From contig NAOQ01000247.1 in the NCBI GenBank assembly GCA_002751075.1, positions 70,778-84,333 of the forward strand: a stretch of DNA of 13,556 nt, given 5' to 3'. This document shows, in pieces, positions 9,248-13,556 of this stretch (within the stretch, counting starts at the first letter, position 1; the number at the start of each line of letters is the position of its first letter). Below the pieces are notes generated by a model, which worked only from the letters and a program-made list of their open reading frames with translations, was not told the DNA's origin and did no database searches. Origin of the DNA: Ichthyophonus hoferi. Taxonomy: Eukaryota > Opisthokonta > Ichthyosporea > Ichthyophonida > Ichthyophonidae. A program made the position numbers and the translations under genes.

Positions 9248-9339
9248 TCATCAATCACAGACTACTACATGGTTATGACCTCAAATTACTACAGATTTTC
9301 AAAAAGTTCCCCGCCCACAGTTTATGTTTTATCTGGTTG

Positions 9340-10075
9340 CTGGAGTGCATTTTCAATGGCTTTGTTAGTCCTCTTCATCTGCCTTATTATGGTTTTAAAT
9401 AATTTGCCCTATTAATCGACGATTACATCCATTTCACATCCGTTTTCTTAATGAAAAGAAAAGAGGTCATTTGCCCCAACTTCAAGAATTTCATTGCTCA
9501 TGCTGAAACACTACATGCTCTTTTCAAATTTACCACCCTATTTACCGACCAGGGGCATGAGTACCAGTCTTCTGCATTTGCCATTTTTCTGAAGAAAAGC
9601 AGCATTTCACATTATGTTACCCTCCCCAACACACCCGCAAACAAAGGTATGTCTGAAATAATGAACCACCAAATCATCACCATGTACAAAAGCCCTATGA
9701 ACTACACTAATTTTCCGTACTCCTTCTGGGACTATATGCTTAGAGTGGCCATTTTTAGACCCACAATGTATCCTCAACAAAGACAGTCTCAAATGACAAG
9801 GTCACCTACACCCTATGGACCAAGGGTCAGCCACTAGTGGGGTATCTTCATGTTTTTCACTGCAAAGTCATTTATTGCCTTGATGACGTCAGGATAAAGG
9901 AAAAATTCTCATTTCAGGAAAACCTAGGGTGCATGCTCAGCTGTGCTGATAACCAATGCAGTTGGGTGGTCCTTAACTGAGAAACCAGAGCAGTTTTCGT
10001 CCATTGTCACATCATTTTTCATGAAAACAGTTTCCTTTTCAATGAAGAAAACATTTCTAAATTGAAAAATCCATT
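9340..10075 (+). other. Fossil copia-type integrase core and C-terminal flank
   Basis: Integrase inserts the element's cDNA into the host genome. Seen: LIDDYIHFTSVFLMKRKE (9412-9465; compare copia FIDDYSRYTWVYFLKxKSE), LFTDQGHEY with an Asp codon at 9547, and PNTPANKGMSEIMNHQI with a Glu codon at 9655. That is 35 residues between the two acidic residues, the classic D-35-E spacing. Then FPYSFWDYML (copia LPxxFWAEAV), RSPTPYGP, a VFHCKVIYCLDD segment (compare VFGCxxYxxI), and HCHIIFHENSF near 10005-10035 (compare SRDVxFxE). Part of the broken element; confident family call. Confidence 0.9.
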
Positions 10076-10100
10076 TGCAATCAATAATATTTTTTAATAA

Positions 10101-10162
10101 TATTGAATGATTATAGCTATATAAAGAAATACTTAAATTAATTAAATATTCTTGTTTTAACA
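10101..10162 (+). repeat. 62-bp direct repeat, first copy
   Basis: Differs from 10957-11018 at 7 of 62 positions, counted by eye. Contains CTATATAAAG and ends TTTTAACA. It begins right after the recognisable integrase flank. Confidence 0.85.
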
Positions 10163-10390
10163 CTCCCTTTTGGTCTAGCCGGATTATTTTACCTAGGACA
10201 TAAATATATAAAAAAGGAATATTAAAATAACTTCAACATGGTGACTACTTAGCTGTAGGTTTCTGGCTCACTAAATAAACTAGATAATTTCCAATGATAT
10301 TCAGAAGTGATTGTGGTATGCACCCAATGAAAAAAAAAAAGGGAAAATAGTTTACCACACTATTAAATTTTCTTGCTCGCTCTGGATCTG
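10163..10390. other. Unassigned AT-rich stretch
   Basis: No open frame, motif or repeat recognised, apart from an A11 run at 10330-10340. Confidence 0.5.
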
Positions 10391-10398
10391 GCGTCTAG

Positions 10399-10494
10399 CG
10401 GTGGTGTCATTTTGAAGCTGAAACTGTTGATAGTTCAAATGCAAATTTGGAGGCAGTGTATAGGTGTAACAAAATTGACTCTCCACATGTAGAG
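10399..10494 (+). CDS. Possible orphan exon, 32 codons
   Basis: A pyrimidine-rich lead ending GCGTCTAG, then 96 open bases (RWCHFEAETVDSSNANLEAV, continuing to SPHVE), then GAG|GTCAGT. The composition is less AT-biased than the flanks. No partner exon was found and no family recognised. The minus strand of the same stretch is also partly open (QLQNDTTARRQIQSEQENLI), so the strand is uncertain. It could equally be old transposon sequence. Confidence 0.2.
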
Positions 10495-10779
10495 GTCAGT
10501 GGATAGATGTAGAGTTGGAGTAAAGTTTTTTTTTGGTATTCATGAATTATTGACTTGATAGAATTACCAGATTTTTTGACCATGATAAACGAGATAAGCT
10601 TCCTCTTCTACTATGTTTGGAATATATAGTAAGTAGAGACACAAGCGTTCCTGTAGCTTATATCGCTTAGAAGGAGAGAGAATACCGAATTAAAGGGTGT
10701 TTTAACCTACCCCTTTGCATATACGGAGTACAGATATGCTAAGACATTTTTTATTATCAAACAAGTCAGCAGGACTTAT

Positions 10780-10798
10780 CTTAGGCAGGATGCCTAAG
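10780..10798. repeat. 8-bp perfect hairpin
   Basis: CTTAGGCA, loop GGA, TGCCTAAG. This is a mixed-composition stem and so less likely to be chance than the AT-only ones. It lies between the possible orphan exon and the second 62-bp repeat; function unknown. The rest of 10500-10956 shows no recognisable feature. Confidence 0.55.
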
Positions 10799-10956
10799 CA
10801 ATGTGTCATCTGGACCCCAAAACATATGTTTGGAAATGGTTTATTTGCACAGTTGCGGGACCTCTGCCATTGGCTGGTTCAATTTTAATCGACCAGTTAA
10901 CGCCAATAAATTATATTATTTTCCCAAACAATGTGTAATAATAATTGCAAAAAAAA

Positions 10957-11018
10957 TATTGAATGATTATAGCCATATAAAGAAATCCCTAAATTAATTA
11001 CTTATTCCTGTCTTAACA
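10957..11018 (+). repeat. 62-bp direct repeat, second copy
   Basis: Same unit as 10101-10162 (about 89 percent identical), 856 bp downstream and in the same orientation, ending CTTAACA. It may be the ends of a small LTR-bearing or terminal-repeat element, or just an interspersed repeat. Confidence 0.85.
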
Positions 11019-11101
11019 TAACACTATTATATCACAGAAAACATTAAAATTTAAAATTACTGTTCAAGAACAAACATAATATAACATTCTTGGTTAAGAT
11101 T

Positions 11102-11139
11102 TCCGAATCGGGGAATCCTAACCCCTAGACCAATTCGGA
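11102..11139 (-). pseudogene. tRNA-Glu remnant with internal deletion
   Basis: On the minus strand TCCGAATTGGTCTAGGGG runs into TTAGGATTC, the 5' acceptor strand and D-arm (A box) typical of eukaryotic tRNA-Glu. It then passes directly to CCCCGATTCGGA, the 3' T-stem and acceptor strand. The 7-bp acceptor stem (TCCGAAT/ATTCGGA) is perfect. The anticodon arm, variable loop and most of the T-arm, including the B box, are gone. In intact tRNA-Glu both the D-arm end and the T-loop contain GATTC, so a deletion between these short repeats explains the structure. It cannot be a working tRNA. Confidence 0.75.
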
Positions 11140-11220
11140 TATAAATTTTAGTAACCACAATTCACAATTACATATATTACTCTTATATTGTATATAGTGA
11201 TACAAATTAAGCTATTGCCA

Positions 11221-11226
11221 TTTATT
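11221..11226 (-). promoter_or_regulatory. Possible poly(A) signal of the SPFH gene
   Basis: AATAAA on the minus strand, about 195 nt past the SPFH stop codon; I saw no earlier AATAAA in that 3' flank. In AT-rich DNA the hexamer alone is weak evidence. The flank from 11227 to 11419 otherwise holds nothing recognisable. Confidence 0.35.
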
Positions 11227-11419
11227 ACAAATGTCTATCGAGGTTCTTTTCAACTCATTATTTTTTCTGTTAAAAAACCAACGTCCCTTTTAAGACAAGA
11301 TAGATCTGAAAAGTAATCTATATATGACATGAGGCTATATTGATACTATATTTCAACTGTCTGCTTTCATATATCGCCTATCTATTCTAATATACTCATA
11401 ATTAATATCTAGTTATGCT

Positions 11420-11527
11420 CTATGCACGGCCTAGGGGTAAAGTTGGTTGGGTGGCCCTCTCACTGCATATCACAGTTAGGAGGTTGGTGACTAGCTTAGT
11501 CTTCTCCTCTTCATTCATGTGTATGTT
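11420..11527 (-). CDS. SPFH terminal exon
   Basis: Acceptor CTGTTTCTCCTTCAG|AAC is strong. Encodes NIHMNEEEKTKLVTNLLTVI, then CSERATQPTLPLGRA and TAG at 11420-11422. It joins in phase to the previous exon (LLDEQ|NIHMNEEEK), matching the family's LDEERKAAMVSNLLVVLCS..A.QPV tail. Without the family pattern the plus strand here could pass for a tRNA-like SINE. Confidence 0.92.
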   Translation of the reverse strand, partial: NIHMNEEEKTKLVTNLLTVICSERATQPTLPLGRA

Positions 11528-13140
11528 CTGAAGGAGAAACAGAGGATATTGGTGATTCATATAATAAATCATTAATTAACATGATAATTACTATATTAAT
11601 TATTTGATTAATAATTAGCCATACATGGTTATAAAGAACCATACAAGATATTGGATGTATGTAGGCGTACACAGGATATATATATGGTAATTCAGAATTC
11701 AGTATAACATATATGATACTAAAAGAATAAAAACGAGATAATAACACATTTATAAAAACTATATAACCAATCAAAGAAAAGTTACAAATATTTATAAATA
11801 AAGATACACTACAAACGACATATATACCCAATTTAACACCAGCATTTATCTTCTATTCTTTCTGATAGGTGGTCCCCAAAGTACTATTCTTTAATCACAA
11901 CAAATGTAAAACGAATAGCCTCACAACAACGTATATTGCAGCAACTAGATCGATAGAAAAATGGCGAGTTGCAATAATTATATTATATGATCACTCAAAT
12001 GGCATTTTGCGATTGAATGTATAAACGAATAATCTTGTAACGATACATAACGTATTTCAGTAAATTTTCAGAAAATTGATAGGTACAAAAATACTGAATT
12101 GCAACAATAACCAATCATAACCAATATATACCTGTTCATCCAATAACTTTAGAGCATCCACAGCAATGCTAACTGCGCCTACAACAATAGTGTGGCGTGC
12201 CTCCACTAAGGCACCAGCCTGTTGTCGCCTTAGCATACCGTCTGCTATCTCGGGGGCATAGGTAATTTCCTAATGAAAACAAGAAATAAAACACAAAAAG
12301 TGAGTGAATAGGGAGGGAATGGGAATATACGTATACGGTCAAGGGAGAGATGTGCTGTTTTACAAGTTAATTATGGTGTGAATATATATATATCATATCA
12401 TATAATACCATACTATACCATATCCTATACTCTATTATCTATTATAACTATGATATACCTTCAACTGGAATGACATAATCTGAGCGCCCGCCACGTTGAC
12501 CTTGGCCTGTAATACCTCTACTAACTGTTGACCAATAATCTCCACTTCTTTTTTAAGACAGGGTATGGTTGGATCCGAACTTTCATACGGGAATCGCGAG
12601 ACTACCTGTATATGTATATGATTAGTTAGACATCAGGTGAACGAATGAACACATGGGTACATGGTATACGTTATATGTGAGTATGTATATAGATAATATA
12701 TGATATGCAATTTAAAAAAATTAACGTTCCGATGAAACTTCCTTTACCCTTTTATATAAGGACTTTTTATCACTTTAAAACATACTTCTACTAATTATAA
12801 ATCATCTGTTCAGACAATAGAAAACATATAAACACAAGAGTTAATTGGTATAAGAAAAGATTACACCTACATTCTACCAAACACAACACTAGCCTGCTTC
12901 AGGACAGCCAAAGCCTGTGTCCTAATAAACTGATCGGCTTTTTCTACACACAAAGCAGCTCTCATAGTATCTACAAACTTATATACCACTACAGCACTAA
13001 TTAATAGAGGGCTACCATTCATATCAACTATAGTGCTGGAGGTTAGATCGCACGTAATGCGCTTGGTGGATATGGGGACAAGACCACGCCCCCACCTGAT
13101 GTCCCAGTGAACACCTGGCTCTTTAACAGTTTTATGGTAT
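11420..13140 (-). CDS. SPFH/Band 7 domain protein, four 3' exons, 5' end not found
   Basis: SPFH proteins (stomatin, prohibitin, flotillin, HflK/C superfamily) form membrane-associated oligomeric scaffolds. Seen: exons 12890/12894-13140, 12459-12605, 12132-12269 and 11420-11527, coding for about 212 residues ending in TAG. Landmarks are YHKTVKEPGVHW at the start of the SPFH domain, VVVYKFVDT, SRFPYES, then the helical part with EITYAPEIADGMLRRQQAGA and EARHTIVVGAV, and last VTNLLTVICSERATQP. The YAPEIA-MLRRQQA block and the C-terminal NLL-V-CSE-ATQP block mark a subtype I associate mainly with bacterial 'SPFH domain' proteins. The N-terminal hydrophobic anchor exon was not found between 13141 and 13556. 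Introns are about 285, 189 and 604 bp. The family call is strong; the exact biological role is unknown. Confidence 0.9.
11528..12131 (-). other. Last intron of the SPFH gene
   Basis: A 604-bp AT-rich intron with nothing else recognisable. The open minus-strand frame at 11511-11831 is an Ile/Tyr-rich artefact that overlaps the terminal exon out of frame. Confidence 0.8.
12132..12269 (-). CDS. SPFH exon with YAPEIA signature
   Basis: 138 nt, phase 0 at both ends; acceptor CATTAG|GAA, donor GAACAG|GTATAT. Encodes EITYAPEIADGMLRRQQAGA, LVEARHTIVVGAVSIAV, DALKLLDEQ. It is the most conserved block of this SPFH subtype and the basis for assigning the gene. Confidence 0.95.
12459..12605 (-). CDS. 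SPFH exon (start of helical region)
   Basis: 147 nt if the TACAG|GTAGTC acceptor is used. Encodes VVSRFPYESSD, LKKEVEIIGQQLVEVLQ, VNVAGAQIMSFQLK. Family members have a (A/V)SRYPYD turn, then a helix of the form L...L...L, then VAGVEV.EARL. Donor TTGAAG|GTATATC, phase 0. Confidence 0.92.
12890..13140 (-). CDS. SPFH exon (core of SPFH domain)
   Basis: Acceptor CACCATCAG|ATAC follows a long CT-rich tract. The exon encodes YHKTVKEPGVHW, LVPISTKRITCDL, NGSPLLISAVVVYKFVDT, CVEKADQFIRTQALAVLKQ, matching the SPFH beta-sheet core. The 3' end is ambiguous. Donor A|GTGTTG (end 12890) paired with acceptor GTAG|TC, or a GC donor CAG|GCTAGT (end 12894) paired with TACAG|GTA, give proteins of equal length (KQAISRF or KQVVSRF). 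A third donor, G|GTAGAA (12881-12880), would add four residues. Confidence 0.88.
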
Positions 13141-13145
13141 CTGAT

Positions 13146-13200
13146 GGTGAGAGGGAGAGAGAGGGAGAGAGGGGGGGAGATAGAGATAGGGATGGGGATA
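13146..13200. repeat. (GA)n-type microsatellite forming a 3' splice-site pyrimidine tract
   Basis: GAGAGG/GGGA repeats on the plus strand read as an unbroken CT-rich run on the minus strand, ending at the CACCATCAG acceptor of the SPFH exon. The microsatellite therefore appears to supply the polypyrimidine tract. Confidence 0.75.
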
Positions 13201-13556
13201 ATAATAGGAATATTAAAAGTAATAGTAATAGTAATTGAGATAACATCATGTCAAATATAAACAAAAGAATATAAATATAAAACATACACACCCGCATCCA
13301 TCTACATATCAATTACAGTATACATTTCTCAAATATTATCGCATTGAATGCTATATGGGATGGGAAGCAAATATATCAAATATATCCAACCCAGGAATTA
13401 TAACTAAAGTCATACCCTTTAGAATAATCGAATTTGCACCATTTAATTGGATGCGAGCGCACCACACATATAGTATAAATGTATAACTCTATATATAGTA
13501 AATATATATAAGCAGGTCTGAAATAAATAAACCAAAACTCTCCGTATGGGAATCAG
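13201..13556. other. Upstream SPFH intron or flank, no exon identified
   Basis: AT-rich sequence. One minus-strand open stretch follows a TTTATTTCAG acceptor-like site near 13515, but the product does not resemble the N-terminus of an SPFH protein. The missing anchor exon is probably beyond the window. Confidence 0.45.

Larger units (their letters stand above)
4308..10075 (+). mobile_element. Old broken Ty1/copia-type LTR retrotransposon with nested repeats
   Basis: Plus-strand fossil with parts in the order expected of Ty1/copia: LTR-like repeat (4308-4729), gag-like region (5376-6880), protease (6880-7270), GAG-pre-integrase segment (7395-7515) and integrase (9340-10075). No reverse transcriptase or RNase H was recognised. 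Between the GAG-pre-integrase and integrase lie two more divergent LTR-like copies and unassigned DNA, which I read as later insertions. The element is broken, with upwards of ten breaks. The LTR-like copies differ at roughly a third of positions by eye, so it is old. The integrase-before-RT order itself is not visible; the copia call rests on the protease and integrase motifs. Confidence 0.85.

Noticed and set aside
7977-9280. 9-bp repeat GTTATGACC at 7977-7985 and 9272-9280 as target duplication of the inserted block
   Set aside because: Nine-base matches are expected by chance many times in a window this size, and the left copy is not at the edge of LTR-like copy B or C.
10166-10190. TTTTGGTCTAGCCGG as a second tRNA-Glu-like fragment
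   Set aside because: Only the D-arm core matches; there is no acceptor pairing or T-arm nearby.
11420-11500. Plus-strand tRNA-derived SINE with an A-box-like GGCCTAGGGG and a weak B-box
   Set aside because: The minus strand here is the terminal exon of the SPFH gene, with a strong acceptor, matching phase and conserved C-terminal residues, which explains the sequence fully. The B-box match was poor.
13043-13312. Minus-strand 89-codon frame rich in Leu and SLSP repeats
   Set aside because: It reads through the CT-rich microsatellite and overlaps the SPFH exon out of frame, so it is a shadow.

Overview
Eukaryotic genomic DNA, AT-rich, full of microsatellites, with short coding exons separated by 190-1009 bp spliceosomal introns. 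I cannot place the host beyond 'intron-rich eukaryote': an invertebrate, an early-diverging fungus or a protist would all fit. Both recognisable host genes lie on the minus strand, one at each end, with about 8 kb of mostly retroelement-derived DNA between them.

Left end (118-3317, minus): a protein-L-isoaspartate O-methyltransferase gene (PCMT1/pcm family). It can be read as six exons whose splice phases all agree. The exons cover the N-terminus (MAWRCS), the TISAPHM active-site motif, the SAM-binding VLDVG motif and the AIHVGAAAP motif. The C-terminal quarter lies beyond base 1. The introns hold the microsatellites, including a degenerate TATTG satellite in the largest one.

Middle (about 4300-11000): an old, broken Ty1/copia-type LTR retrotransposon on the plus strand. 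Recognised parts are an LTR-like repeat, a gag-like region with a zinc-knuckle-like segment, a protease with DSGASRH, a GAG-pre-integrase segment, and an integrase core with its C-terminal flank. Two further divergent copies of the LTR-like repeat sit between the GAG-pre-integrase and integrase segments, as expected for nested insertion. Unassigned open stretches lie at 4801-5409 and 8867-9247. A 62-bp direct repeat (10101-10162 and 10957-11018) and a possible orphan exon (10399-10494) follow.

Right end (11102-13140, minus): a 38-nt tRNA-Glu remnant that keeps a perfect acceptor stem but has lost its middle. Next to it are the last four exons of an SPFH/Band 7 (prohibitin-stomatin superfamily) gene of a subtype I associate with bacteria, with its stop codon at 11420-11422 and a possible poly(A) signal at 11221-11226. 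Its first exon or exons were not found and are probably beyond base 13556.

The two host genes have no evident functional link: one repairs damaged protein aspartyl residues and the other is probably a membrane-associated scaffold. I found no convincing new multi-gene system. The best observations are the two reconstructed split genes, the internally deleted tRNA-Glu, and the nested copia-type fossil.
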